Notes: a model not told the origin generated them from the letters alone. A DNA stretch of 64,000 nt from Prostheceraeus crozeri (GCA_907163375.1 CAJQUW010003470.1:123848-187847); one strand, 5' to 3'. Shown: positions 43,531-55,233, counted from the stretch's first letter. Numbers and translations: made by a program.

Positions 43531-44956
43531 ATGGATAAAGCAAATTTAAAAAAATTATATTCGTCCGCATCATCCTGTTCTTCTTATTCGACGAGATCAA
43601 CGGGATTTGAAAATAAATGTTTTGATAATAATAATAATAATCCATGCATAGATGTTAATATTTTATTTCAATTACAAGCCGAAATATTTAGAGAACAGAC
43701 TAAAGGTTTACCTTCTATAGAAACTAATTATTGTTTATTTCCAGGTGATCCATTTATTAAATTTATGGATATAGTAAGTAAATATAATGATGTAGCTTAT
43801 GTGGAATTAAATAAAATATGGTTATAATAGGTCATAATAATGTTTATGGTTTTATTAGAGTAGTATCACCAATTAGTAATACTGATTGGATAGAAACTAA
43901 AATTATCAATTATATCAATATTAAAGAATTAGTTACAAAATTAAAATCTTTTTCGAAAGAAAAAATTAGATTATTTGTTGACGATCAAAATCAATATAAC
44001 ATTCACATAGAGAGTAAAAAACATAATGAAGAATTATTATGCCAAGGTTATTATAGAGATACAATTTATAAACAAGAAACATTAGAAATGCCGCAAAGAT
44101 ATGATGATGATACTTATATAGGATTATATTCAAATTTACATATTAATTTATTAAAATCTTATATAAATGGTTTAGTTAAACAAGAGAAAATTTATATGTG
44201 GACTACACCTTATACTATTAACAATGACCATAATCATAATCATAATAATTTTAAAAATAATAATAATTTTAAAGAATCCAATAATGATAAACGAACCGAA
44301 GGTTCTAGGGCTTTGCCCGATCTTAGAGAATCTTATAATAATAATGATGATGATAATATAGATGATGATAACATAGACGATGATTCTGAAACATCTGAAA
44401 AAGGTGTAAATGGTAAAAAAGATTATGAAAATATTAGTAATTATAAAAATTTAAGTGAAGAAAAATTTATATCTCATACTGATGTACATGATATTAATAC
44501 TACATATAATCAAAATTTATCTAAATTTCATTTTCTTACAATTGAAAATAATAATGATGGTATAGTTGAAGATACTGTTAGACAACTATGTGTCGGGTCT
44601 ACAAAATTTAAATTAGGATTTACATCTAATCAATTTAAAATTTTATCATCTTTAATAAAAACTAAAAGTGATTCAGATTATGGTGGTGTTATTAAATTTT
44701 CCAAAAGAGATCAAAGACCAATATTTTTCCCTATTATATTATTATCAGATAAAAGATGTAATTTAGAATTAGATATTCCAATAAGAGAATGGTATCCTAT
44801 CAGGGAATGGATCCTATACCAAAAAGTGTAATTTATGATGTTGAAGAAACAATTTATGATGATGAAGAATCAATTGATGATGATGATGAAGAATCAATAG
44901 TTAGTGAAAATAAATCTAAATTATCTTTTGATAAAACGTTATATGATAAAACTTAA
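43531..44956 (+). pseudogene. Protein X of E2, Asn/Asp-rich
   Basis: Better N-terminus than E1: ATG at 43531 with MDKANLKKLYSSASSCSSYS. A four-base loss near 43,815 shifts the frame after VAYVELN. The open frame from 43818 runs 337 codons, and a second shift at about 44,810 displaces the acidic tail (which reads DDDDEES in E1). Low-complexity Asn/Asp repeats differ in length from E1, as expected of microsatellites. A mini-repeat (44290-44320) encodes RTEGSRALPD. Function unknown. Confidence 0.6.
44290..44320. repeat. GC-rich palindromic mini-repeat inside protein X (E2)
   Basis: ACGAACCGAAGGTTCTAGGG plus CTTTGCCCGA, in frame, same position as in E1. Confidence 0.8.
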
Positions 44957-45468
44957 TATGATAAAACTTAATATGATGAAACTTAATATGATAAAGAAAA
45001 TAAAATAACTAAAGAACGTGAAATATATAATAATATATATTAACTTTCAAGACCTTGTTATTAGAATGTTTATATCTAAAATTAAAACACATTTTTTCCT
45101 TAAAAAATAAAAAAAGAAAATACCAAGTTTTATTGTAACTTATGTAAAAAAAAGTTGCAAACAAAAAGAAGTTATCAATCTCATTTAAATAGTAAAATGC
45201 ATTTACAAAATGTAGATCGAGTTGATGAAGGAAATATATTAAAATTAAACAGTTATAAAAACTATCTAGAAACATTGCCTACTGATATAAAAGTTAAAAA
45301 AATGTTTGATGATTATTCACATTCGGAATACAAAAAAGTTTTTAATAGTGAAGATGAACATGTACCAGATGGAAGATATTTATTTAGCGATACTGATGAA
45401 TTTAACGAAATAGATGAATTAAACGAAATTAAAAAAACAGATGAAGCTGAACGAACCGATGAAGCCGA

Positions 45469-45497
45469 ACGAAACGAAGGTTCTAGGGCTTCGCCCA
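45469..45497. repeat. GC-rich palindromic mini-repeat in the E2 polymerase linker
   Basis: GAACGAAACGAAGGTTCTAG plus GGCTTCGCCC, translated RNEGSRASP. First of two copies 63 bases apart. Confidence 0.8.
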
Positions 45498-45531
45498 TAA
45501 CAGATATAAAATATTTATTTAATGAATCGGT

Positions 45532-45560
45532 ACGAACCGAAGGTTCTAGGGCTTCGCCCG
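45532..45560. repeat. GC-rich palindromic mini-repeat in the E2 polymerase linker (second)
   Basis: ACGAACCGAAGGTTCTAGGG plus CTTCGCCCG, translated RTEGSRASP. In frame like the first. Confidence 0.8.
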
Positions 45561-48500
45561 TTGAACATAATGAAACCGATGAAACTTTTTCTGATATTCT
45601 AACAAACTTTTATAATATATTTAAGAAATCTTTCAAATTTTATATGAATGTAGAAGTACTTTATACAAAAAATGGACCTGATGGAATTCCTGAAGAAATA
45701 ATACAAGGACATTTTACAAATTCGCAAGAAATTCATAATGTAAATGATATACAACCCATATTTGAATCGATGATACTTAAATTAGAAAATTGTATAATTG
45801 AAGCCCAGTTACGTGAATCTGGTTGGAGATTTGTTAAAATACTATCTAAGAAAATAGTAATTGATAAATATAAAAATAATACTGGTGGTAGTTATGTTCC
45901 TTTGTCTTTCAGTTCACCACAAATAATCAACATAAAAAATGAAGATGATTATTGTTTTCTGTAGAGTATTATAGCACATTTACATCCTGCAAAATATCAC
46001 AAAGAAAGACTAAGTCATTACAATAAAGAAGAATACATAAATGAATTTGATCTCTCTGATGGCTTACATGAATTTCCATATGATTATAATAGGTTAAAAA
46101 AGTTTCATAAAAAGAATAAAAATTTAATAGAAGTAAATGTTTTTGAATTAAATGTGAATTATGTTTCTATTGGTAAAATTACTCCACTTTACTCAGATTC
46201 AAAAAAATTTTATTTGAATAATAAAAATTTATGTCAATCAGAAATAGTATATAATGATAGAGGAAATTACATGCATCATAATATTTTTTACCAAGGAAAT
46301 ATAATATGTACTGAAAAATTTCAAATTGTTAAAACACTATCACCAATAATGATTAATCATAATAATTATAAAGGACGTAATTATAATTATGATTATGATT
46401 CCGATTATTTATCTTTATCTTTAGAATATCAACAAAAATTACAAAATTTAAATGAAATTTTAAAAAAATGTAAAACAGATTATCAACAACAAACAAAAAT
46501 GATACTACAAGAATATCACCATAAATATCAAAATAAGATAGAAACGATTCAAAAATTAAATGAAGAAAATAATGAAGAAAATGAAACCAATCAAAAAATA
46601 AATGAATCTTTAAAAAAATGTCTACAACAATATAAAGAACAATATAATAAAGAATATGAACAACAGCTACAAATATTAAATCAAAATTTTCATCGAAATA
46701 CATTTAATCTTGCAAAAGAAATTGATGAAACACATGAAATATATGAAGACAAATTTGAAAAATTAAAACAAACAAAGCAACCAGCACAAGCGAATATATT
46801 ATATTATCAGGGTCATTTTATATTGTGTAAAGATGTTTCTATATTTACAAAAACTTCAGATAATACAAATTTTCCTTGTCTTCAATGTATGACAAGTTTT
46901 AGAACTAAAGAAGAAATGAATAGACATTTGGAGAATTGTCAACAAAACGAAGCAGTTGAAAATACTTTTCCTAAAGATGATTATTTAGAATACATTAAAT
47001 GGTATTTCAAAAATAAAGTACCCTTTACTATTTATTGTGATTTCGAAGCATATAATGTTAATATGACACAAAATCACGAGACATCGGAGATGTCTTCCAG
47101 GGCTTCATCCGATTCTGAAAATTATAATTCTGAAAATGATAATTCTGAAAAAAGTGCAGCTGAACAAAGTAAAGAAAATTATTTATTTGAACAAAAACCA
47201 TTATGTTGGGGAATGTACATTCATTCAAATTATCCTGAATTATTTAAATCAGAATATTATCAATACTATGGTGAAGATAGTTCAGAAATGTTTACAAAGA
47301 AAGTAGAAGAATTACAAGTACGTTTTTCACAATTGCTTGAAACAAATATTCCAATGATGCCATTAACAGAAAAAGAAAAATTAAATTTTATTAATGAAAC
47401 AAAATGTTATTACTGTGGAAAAGAATTTACAAAAAATTATAAAAATGGCAGAGGTAGATATCTTGATAAGGTAAAAGATCATGATCATCTAAATGGATTA
47501 TATAGAGGTGCAGCACATAATTCTTGTAATCTTAATGCTAATAAATTTAAATATAACTTTGTTCCTTTATATTTCTACAATGGTTCTAAATATGATTTCC
47601 ATCTAGTAATGAAAGATTTATTTTCATCTGAAAAATTACAACAACAACAAATAAATGTACTATGTAAAACAGAAGAAGAATATTTTTCAATGCAATTAGG
47701 TTGTATTAGAATTTTAGATGCATTTAGATTTTTTACTCCTTATTCATTAGATGTTATTGGAAAACTTTGAAATCTGAACAATGTAAAATATTAAATAAAT
47801 ATAATTTAAAACATTTAAAAGGCATATTTCCGTATGAATATATAACTGGAGATAAAACCTGTGGTTCACAGTCGAAGACTGATTTTAATTCTGTGAATAA
47901 AATTATGGAAGAAAAATAACTTCCTCCAATAAATAAATTTAAATCAACATTAAAACAATCACAATCATCTGAAGAAGATTATGCAGAAGCTGAAAAGAAT
48001 TGGAGAGAGTTAAATTGTAAAACAATGTATGATTATACAATGAAATATCTTCAGATAGATGTATTAATACTAGCTGATCTTTTCGAAAACGTTCGTGACA
48101 TGTGTTTAGAATATTACGGAATAGATCCATGTTATTGTTATTCTACACCAGGTTTAACATGGTTAGCAGGATTAAAACATACAAATGTTAAACTTAAACA
48201 TTATAAAGAAAATACATATGATAAATTATTATTTTTTGAATCTGGAATTAGAGGTGGAGTGTCATCAGTTTTAGGTAATCGTTATGTACAGTGTTACAAT
48301 AAAAAAGTAAATCCTGATGATTATGGAATAATGAAACCTTTATCTCCGAAAGAAAAAGAAAAAATATTAGAAATTTTTCGAGCGAAACGAGAAGGAGTAG
48401 AACGTGAAAATGCAATTGATGAATTCATGAGAGAAAACTATTTGTTATATTATGATTTTAATAGCTTATATTCTTCTTGCATGATACAAGAATTACCAAC

Positions 48501-49642
48501 AGGTGAAATGTCATGGTGTAATATTCTTGATTATCAAAAAACATATGATGGAAATTATAATCATGGTTATATATATGAAGTTGATTTAGTATATCCTGAT
48601 GAAATAAAAGATAAAACAAAATATTTTCCTTTCTGTCCCGAAAACAAAATTCCGGGTTTTCAGATTTAGTTTTCAGATTATCAAAAATCTATAATTCCTA
48701 AGAAATACAGACCAACAAAAAAACTTATGTTAACACAAAGTAATAAAGGAAAGTATGTTGTTGAAGGAAGAATGCTAGATTGGTATTTAGATCATGGAAT
48801 GATTCTCACAAAAATTCACCGGAAACTATTTTATCAAAAATCTAGGTGGTTAAAAGATTATATAGAGTTCAATATTGAAAAACGTAAAATAGCTAAAAGA
48901 AATAAAGATGATTTTGGAAACATGTTCTTCAAATTAATGAATAATGCATTTTATGGTAAGACTTTAGAAAATGTGCGTAATAGACAAAATATTGAAATAG
49001 TTTATGATAAAGATAGGTTTCAAAATTTAACAAGGAAACCTACATATAAAAGAACTACTAGATTTAGTGATGAACTATGTGCTGTACATTTACGTCGAAT
49101 CAGCGTAAAACATGATAAGTTTAATTTTATAGGATTCACTATATTAGAATTAGCTAAACTATTTATGTATAGATTTATATATGATTATTTAGCACCTGCT
49201 TATGGCAAAAACTATAAATTTCACTTTACAGATACCGATTCTGTTTTCTTAGAATTAATAATACCGTATAATTCTACACTTGATGAAGAAATTAATAAAA
49301 TAAAAGATATCATTCATCCTTCTGATTTATGTAAAGTAAAAGATGAATTAGAAGGAAATAAAGATTTCATAACAGAAGCTATATTTTTAAAATCTAAATG
49401 TTATTGTTATAACACAACTAATAATATTAAAACACATAAAACATTAAAAGGAATTTCAAAGGCATCAGTGGCTAATCAAATAACATTTCAAGATTATAAA
49501 AATGTATTATTTAATAATGAAATAAAAACAGCATGAAATTATAGACTTAATTCAAAGAAACATAAAATGTATTTAAAAGAAGAACATAAATTAGCATTAG
49601 ATCCATTTGATGATAAAAGAAAAATTTTACCTGATGGAATAA

Positions 49643-50378
49643 CTACTTCACCTTATCAATATTAATTGTAATGAAGCCATAATCTTTTGACCAAGCATTG
49701 TTACACGATTGTTTAAATTCATCTTTATTTCTTACACATAAATCTCTTAACAAATCACTTAAGTTTCTTGCATTTATTTCAAATAGTATAAATATATTTG
49801 CATTCTTTCTAATAACACTTCCGTCTAATGAATACATACTTTGTGTTAAATAAAAAACACTACAGTTATTATGTCTACCTCTTGTAAAATAATTTCTCTG
49901 AACTGACTGATTTCTATCATTAACACAATCATCAAAAATTACACAATGTTTCATTGTTTTATCTAGTTTACTTGGATCTTGCATATTACCACTATCATCT
50001 ATTCATTGTATCTTTATATGCTTATTTTTATTGGATTCTACTAACTGACTATTTTTTGCTGCTTCTTCACACCACGAACTTATTTCTTCTTCATCTTCAG
50101 ATTTTTCATATTCTTTGAATAATGAAGCAATTGCTGTTTTTTTTAAGATTATTTTCAAATCCATATTTTAAAAATTGATAGACGGGTTGTTCTGCCGTTG
50201 TTGAATAAATTATAAGATTGTTATAATCCAAAAAATTTGGAGTCGTTAAAATTTTAAATAATAGATACGTTTTTCCACAACCTGATCTTCCGCAAATAAC
50301 TGACAAAACTTTATTAGATAAATTTGGATGATGATTAAATTTAAGTTTCTTTTTATTTAATGGGAGCACTTCACTCAT
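49643..50378 (-). pseudogene. Genome-packaging ATPase of E2, broken and 3'-truncated
   Basis: Starts at 50378 with MSEVLPLNKKK and has a good Walker A, GRSGCGKT. The frame shifts at a T-run near 50,145, the TGA at 50003-50005 equals the E1 stop, and Walker B CVIFDDCV follows. The last 20 or so residues of the E1 protein are missing: after ITINI the sequence switches into the tail of the oppositely oriented polymerase. This point (about 49,660) is one edge of the exchanged polymerase module. Confidence 0.85.
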
Positions 50379-50465
50379 TTTTTAATAAAAAAAATTTATT
50401 TTTATTTTATTTTTATTTTTAAAGAAGAAGAAGAAAATTAAACTTCTTTAGCTTCGCGTGGGAGT

Positions 50466-51254
50466 TTATACCTCCCGAACCAAAAGATCTATCATAATCT
50501 CTTCACCTCCAAAATTTATTTCTTATCCTTTCTCATCAGTGATTCTAATGCCAATGTTGTTAATAGTTTTTCTTGTAATAGGAAAATATATTAATGTTTG
50601 TGGAATTACATTTAATCTATAACCAATGGGTACAGTAAAAGCTGGAAAACTGAATATTAAATTTGACAATTTACCATTTATATATCCTCCTTCAATGATG
50701 TCACAATGTACAACAATTGAATTTATTTCAGTTATTTTTGGAATCTTCTCACTTAAATGATAACCTTGACTATAGGTTTGTTTATTAAATCCTAATAGCT
50801 TTGACAATGATCTATCATGATTAAAATCAACTTGATGATTTTCGTCTAAAGTAAGAGAAAATTTATTAACTGCCGGTTCAACTGCAAAATGTAATTGTTT
50901 CTTATCTTTAAATGGTATACCTAAATGTCTCTTAATTTCATTTGATATTGATTCAACTTCGTAAGAACCAGGAAGAAAAGTTTGTATTTTCCATGTTTTG
51001 CCTTTATCAGTAGAATATCTAAATTGATCATTCACATCTTTTATAACATTTTGAATAGTGTTAAATGTGGAGAAACTAGTCAATGCAATTTGATAATTTT
51101 TATTTTGTTCTAAATGAAGAATGGGTTCTAAATTACAAGTGTGTGATGAAGTAGTTGTTATAATTTTTAACGTCGATTTTAATTTTGATGAACCCAAAAT
51201 CTCTGTTAGATTTTCTAAATGATTATTAATTTTGTCTAAATCTGCTGAACACAT
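50466..51254 (-). pseudogene. Penton protein of E2 with late stop
   Basis: Same protein as 19512-20300, open for 243 codons, then a CAA-to-TAA change (at 50,521-50,523) just before the last conserved strand EINFGGEE, so the jelly roll would be incomplete. After the stop the sequence stays alignable with E1 to the normal end at 50466. Confidence 0.85.
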
Positions 51255-51282
51255 TTTTTAGTTAAAATTTTGAATAAATATT

Positions 51283-51357
51283 TTAGATAAAAATCATAGA
51301 TAAAAATCATAGATAAAAATCATAGATAAAAATCATGAATAAAAATCATAGATAAAA
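51283..51357. repeat. 15-bp tandem repeat upstream of the E2 penton
   Basis: About five units of AGATAAAAATCATAG. E1 has plain AT-rich sequence here, so this array is E2-specific. Confidence 0.8.
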
Positions 51358-51358
51358 A

Positions 51359-52174
51359 TTAGAAACAACATATTTCAGCTACACTTTTATAATCCTCTTC
51401 ATTTAGAATCTTCTTTTCTAACAGTCTTTTCAATATAGCATGAATTTCATTGAAACTAGAATTATGTCCTTCTTTTATTGCCGATATTAAAATATTTAAT
51501 CTATTTAGTAATTCTTGTGGATCATCTGGTAAGAATACAGATGTTTCAGTTTTAAAACCTTTTCCTACTTTAACTCCCGTTGATAATAAATTTTATAATT
51601 GTTTATAACGTCTTAGAGATTTTACTGCACCAACTCTATCTAACATAGCTTTATATTTTATGAGATCTTCTACAGCATAATTATTTAAATCTGCTCCTCT
51701 TAAAAGATCAACAAAATTTCTATCTGAATTAAAAGGAGATTTATCTGGTGAAAAAATTAAGCCTCGAAAAGGTTGTGGAAATATTTCTTTTTGTCCGAGA
51801 TAAAATCTAGGTATTGTTTTTCCATCTATAAATGAAATAGAATGTTCAAATTGCATAGATTTTGGTAATTTCTTATTAATGTTTGATTCTAGTAATCCAT
51901 AGTCATCTAATATAGTTTTGTGCTCTGGATCTGTTATATCAATTTGTTTATCATTATTTGTACTTTCTTTTTCAAGAGTTTTAAATGGTTTCATAGTTTT
52001 TTCAAAATCAGTTTTTACTTGCTCGGTTTGCTGCATTTTTTCAAACATATCAGATTGAATACCAGCTTTTATCATTCTATGTTGAAGATGATTTTCTTTC
52101 ATAATATTTCTTTGTTTTATTAACTCTTCTAATTGTTTTATTTTTTTAAAATTATCAGCTCTAATTTTATCCAT
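51359..52174 (-). pseudogene. Conserved hypothetical (E2 copy of the 270-residue gene)
   Basis: Start at 52174 (MDKIRADNFK), as in E1. A GAA-to-TAA change at 51593-51595 stops it after RRYKQL. Beyond the stop it aligns with E1 to 51359 and carries the original C-terminus without the mini-repeat seen in E1. Confidence 0.75.
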
Positions 52175-52257
52175 TTTTAAAATATAATATTTGAATTTTG
52201 TGGTGACATTGGAATACAGCAGAAACATTTTACTGAACAAATTATTTTTTTATTGCT

Positions 52258-52976
52258 TTGTTGTCTGTCATCTTTTCGCTTAAAGTTTTGTTTAATAAAG
52301 TTTTGTTTAATAAAGTTTTGCTTAAATTTTCGCTTAAAGTTTTTAGTTCTTCTAAAAAAATTTTGTCATTTTCTTCATTAGAAATTTTACCATCACTAGA
52401 AATTTTGCCATCCTGTTTATTCTTATCATCAACTTTTTCGGACTTTAAATGAAATGGCGTTTTATTAGCTTAATTAGCTATTTGATCAAATTTTTCAATC
52501 TCATCTAACGTAATAACATTATCATCACATACTCTTTGAAAGTAGTAATGTAGTTTATCATAGACTTCTTTAATATGTAAATGCTTAGTTTTTAATGATT
52601 TTCGTTTCTTAGTTATTAAAGATTTATCTAACATTGTAACAAGTGAAGTTGCAAAAACACCCGTACCTGTTAAAGCTGTAGCAACAACAGGAATTGTAAG
52701 AACACCTGAAGATATAACAATTGTTAAAGCACCTAAACTTATTGTTAAAAATATGCCAATTCCTTGTGTTACATTCTTAACATTACTCCATCTCTTTCTT
52801 AATTTTTTATAATGCTCTAATCTTAATAATAATTGAGATTCCTTATCTTTCATATACCTAACTCTATCTTTGTGTTATTCTTTATTCATTTTTTCAATGT
52901 CCATTAAAGTAGAACTACGTTCATATGATAACGAAGGATATATTCTTGCGGTTTCTTCCATTTTTGTTTCTTCCAT
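52258..52976 (-). pseudogene. Membrane protein gene 1 of E2, broken
   Basis: Counterpart of 17775-18485. An in-frame TAA lies early (near 52,874, where E1 has Lys), and a rearranged stretch near 52,455-52,485 ends the open frame after EKFDQIA. The hydrophobic hairpin (IGIFLTISLGALTIVI) is preserved in the open middle part 52470-52853. Confidence 0.75.
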
Positions 52977-53614
52977 TTTTAAAGAAATATTTTGAATAAA
53001 TATTTTGAATACAATCTTCTGAATTTCGATTTAAATAGAAATACGCAGTTGTTTGTTTGCCGTATATTTCTAAGAACTCAGTTAGACCAAAAGCTCTGGG
53101 AGAGGATGAGACGAAGAGGGAGAGAGAACAAAGGAATTGTTTGCCAGTATGAATCGTAGATAAACAATTGAATTTTTTGTATACTCCAGTATACCTCTAC
53201 TGCCCAATACCGATGCAATCGTACATGTTATGAGGATAAAAAACTACTCTTCATTCCACGAAAAATATCCTTTTTTGGGAAGACATGCATCTTAATGCAC
53301 ATTTTAATTAGTTTTTGCAGAAGAAGTCGCTAATCTTAGTTTGTTTCGCTTGATTTGCTTTGACGTTGAACATTGAAGTGATAGCAGCTGCGGCTTGTGG
53401 CAGACAATAGCGCCAAAAATGCGGGTATACTTTAGACGCTTCGCTGGGGGCAAATGTCATAAAGATTCTCTCTCTCTCTCAGAAACAGCTGCTGCCATTA
53501 TTCCACGTATTACAATTTCATTCTTACTGCGTGCATTCATTCTGTGAGCGTTCTACGAGACTGTGACTGTTTACAATTTATCTCCGTGACCTAAACATCG
53601 AAGCTGTGACAAAA
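52977..53614. other. Leader of the E2 terminal gene
   Basis: No protein gene. Contains a trace of protease 5' sequence (about 53,030-53,075), a CT-dinucleotide run near 53,465-53,480, and from 53,487 a segment shared with the E1 accessory-gene leader (CAGCTGCTGCCATTATTCCA, CGTGCATTCATTCTGTGAGC, CTACGAGACTG). The shared part is the likely promoter and 5'-UTR. Confidence 0.5.
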
Positions 53615-54307
53615 ATGAGCGCTTCTATTCATCGCGAATTCCTCAAATTTTGTGATCAAGTACTTCAACTCATCAAAGATGAGAAGAAAGATTTTTTCAA
53701 AACTCTTATTGTAAATCATGAATTCTATTTTCAAAAGAAGATAAAACCAGAAAAAGAAGACAAGAAAAATGAGATATTTTCTGAAATAGGAAACTCATTT
53801 TCATCAGGACAACTAATCCAACGACAGCTCGACGTGAGTGCACAGGCGACATGCACTATCCAAAACTGTGTTACAACCCTACATTCTCTAATTTATCAAG
53901 AAAAAGTACACAATAATTCTTCCTTATCAATTGCTATTTGCCAAGGATTTGTGATATCTAAATTAAAATCAATGGAACATTTATCAATGGTAGCCTTTAC
54001 TCAAAAGTTGGAGAGTGAATATAACATTAAATTCTCAAGAAGGTATGTAACGTTTTTGATAAAATTATATCGCCTTTCTCAAACTAACACAAAGCTTCAA
54101 ACATGTACTTTAAGTGTATTCTTTGTTTTCAAAAACTTTAAGTATTTTGAAGATTATTTTGAATTTAAAAAAGAGGAACAGTTGCTTCAAATTAGCTCAG
54201 GGATATTTTCTTCCCAAGAATCCAATCAAACATCTGATATGACAACTGGACTAACGCAGCAATTAGAGACACAACATATACAGGATCGCCAAACACAAAA
54301 TGAGTAG
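53615..54307 (+). CDS. Terminal accessory protein of E2, unknown
   Basis: 230 residues from the ATG at 53615 (an upstream GTG is in frame but unlikely). Helical and charged; notable parts are QLIKDEKKDFFKTLIVNHEF, SLSIAICQGFVISKL, IKFSRRYVTFLIKLYRL and a Gln/Thr/Ser-rich tail. Intact frame, outward-pointing toward the right E2 terminal repeat. By eye the C-terminal halves of this and the E1 protein share a spacing of aromatic and Leu residues (FLIKLYRL versus FLRKFYKL), so they may be very distant homologues. Flanking leader and 3' sequences are much more similar than the coding parts. Confidence 0.6.
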   Translation: MSASIHREFLKFCDQVLQLIKDEKKDFFKTLIVNHEFYFQKKIKPEKEDKKNEIFSEIGNSFSSGQLIQRQLDVSAQATCTIQNCVTTLHSLIYQEKVHNNSSLSIAICQGFVISKLKSMEHLSMVAFTQKLESEYNIKFSRRYVTFLIKLYRLSQTNTKLQTCTLSVFFVFKNFKYFEDYFEFKKEEQLLQISSGIFSSQESNQTSDMTTGLTQQLETQHIQDRQTQNE

Positions 54308-54650
54308 TATGTATTGTCAATCATTTTATGTAACAGAATAGAAAAATGGGAATGCTATTCGCAGCTTATAAATGAAACAGTGGTTGCTTTTTCTTATATT
54401 GTAAGACTTTGCTATATTATGTGAGTAGCATGCATTAACATTTTATTTTGTGAGACGGAATAAGAGAATGGGAATGAGCATTCGCAGCTTATAAATGTAA
54501 CATTTCTTTATTTTTTCTTATACTGTGTGACTTCTAGCATATTATTTGACGTAGTGTCGTGTATTGACAATCATTTTATGAAACAATAGAAAAATGGGAA
54601 TGCCATTCCCAGTTTATGAATGAAACATTTTTCTAGTTGTCATATATTTA
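54301..54650. repeat. Three imperfect 3'-UTR repeats of the E2 accessory gene
   Basis: Three units of about 115 bp, each with GTATTGACAATCATTTTATG-like text and GAAAAATGGGAATG, CGCAGCTTATAAATG. Overlaps the stop codon region. Confidence 0.6.
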
Positions 54651-54683
54651 CTTTGTAATCTAAACTACTTGTACATACATCTG

Positions 54684-54689
54684 AATAAA
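54684..54689 (+). terminator. Polyadenylation signal AATAAA
   Basis: AATAAA in CATCTGAATAAAATATTTC, before a TGTGTTTTCGTTTTG tail. Corresponds to the E1 signal at 35040. Confidence 0.6.
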
Positions 54690-54742
54690 ATATTTCAAAA
54701 AGAAAAAAGAATGTGTTTTCGTTTTGCATTCACCGCTACCTG

Positions 54743-55233
54743 TTAAAGAAATATTATTAGTCACATGATATATTTTAAAAACCTGAAAAACGGATTTAAA
54801 AGACGTTTTTAAAAATACTAACTTTATGATTTTTTCGGTGTCCTGGAACGGTCATGATTTTAAGGGGGGTAAAAATTGTAATTCTCAAATTTGAGATTCT
54901 TAACTTTTATGATTTTCGGTGTCCTGGAACGGTCATGATTTTGGGAGTAAAAATTGTAATTCTCAAATTTTGAGATTTTGAAAAATTTGAAAAATTGGGT
55001 ATTTTTAAAAACGGTTTTTTCTTCATAACCTGAAAAAGGGTTCAAATTCATGAATTTATGTCGTTTTTAAAAAGTACCATTTTTTGAAAAATGGTACTTT
55101 TTGAATGGACTAAATTCATTTATTTAGGTCTTAAAAACCTAAAAAAGGGTTCAAATTCATGAATTTATGTCGATTTTAAAGATACTATTTTTTGAATTTT
55201 ATGGTGTCCTGGAACGGTCTTTTGCCCATTACT
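54743..55233. repeat. E2 right terminal inverted repeat
   Basis: Reverse complement of the left repeat, ending GCCCATTACT followed by the duplication CGAATA (55234-55239). Contains the same GGTGTCCTGGAACGGTC repeats. Confidence 0.88.

Larger units (their letters stand above)
45107..49665 (+). pseudogene. Family-B DNA polymerase of E2 (zinc finger/EndoVII type), broken
   Basis: A Polinton polymerase of about 1,500 codons. The expected start reads ATA at 45107. In order: N-terminal C2H2 finger FYCNLCKKK...HLNSKMH (45,128-45,196); acidic linker holding two mini-repeats; a second finger CLQCMTSF...HLENC (about 46,880); exonuclease motif YCDFEAYN (47,036); an endonuclease-VII-like insert CYYCGKEF...DHDHLNGLYRG (47,405-47,530); motif FYNGSKYDFH; YLQIDVLILADL (about 48,045); motif A YDFNSLYSS (about 48,450); motif B LMNNAFYGKT (about 48,933); motif C FTDTDSVF (about 49,229), uninterrupted by an intein; and a conserved tail ending PYQY. 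Breaks: TAG 45,962, a shift near 47,765, TAA near 47,917, TAG 48,667, TGA 49,534. Not functional here. Confidence 0.9.
17303..55233 (-). mobile_element. Polinton-like provirus E2 (outer element, split by E1)
   Basis: E2 is flanked by the exact 6-bp repeat CGAATA (17297-17302 and 55234-55239), the Polinton duplication length. Both ends read AGTAATGGGCAAAAG once the inner element E1 is taken out: the left end is AGTAAT at 17303-17308, then E1, then GGGCAAAAG from 35466. E2 is about 19.8 kb without E1, including two Penelope insertions. Its capsid genes run on the minus strand. It carries its own family-B polymerase but lacks an integrase and most of the protease, so it would need help from another element to move or to make particles. 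Confidence 0.85.
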
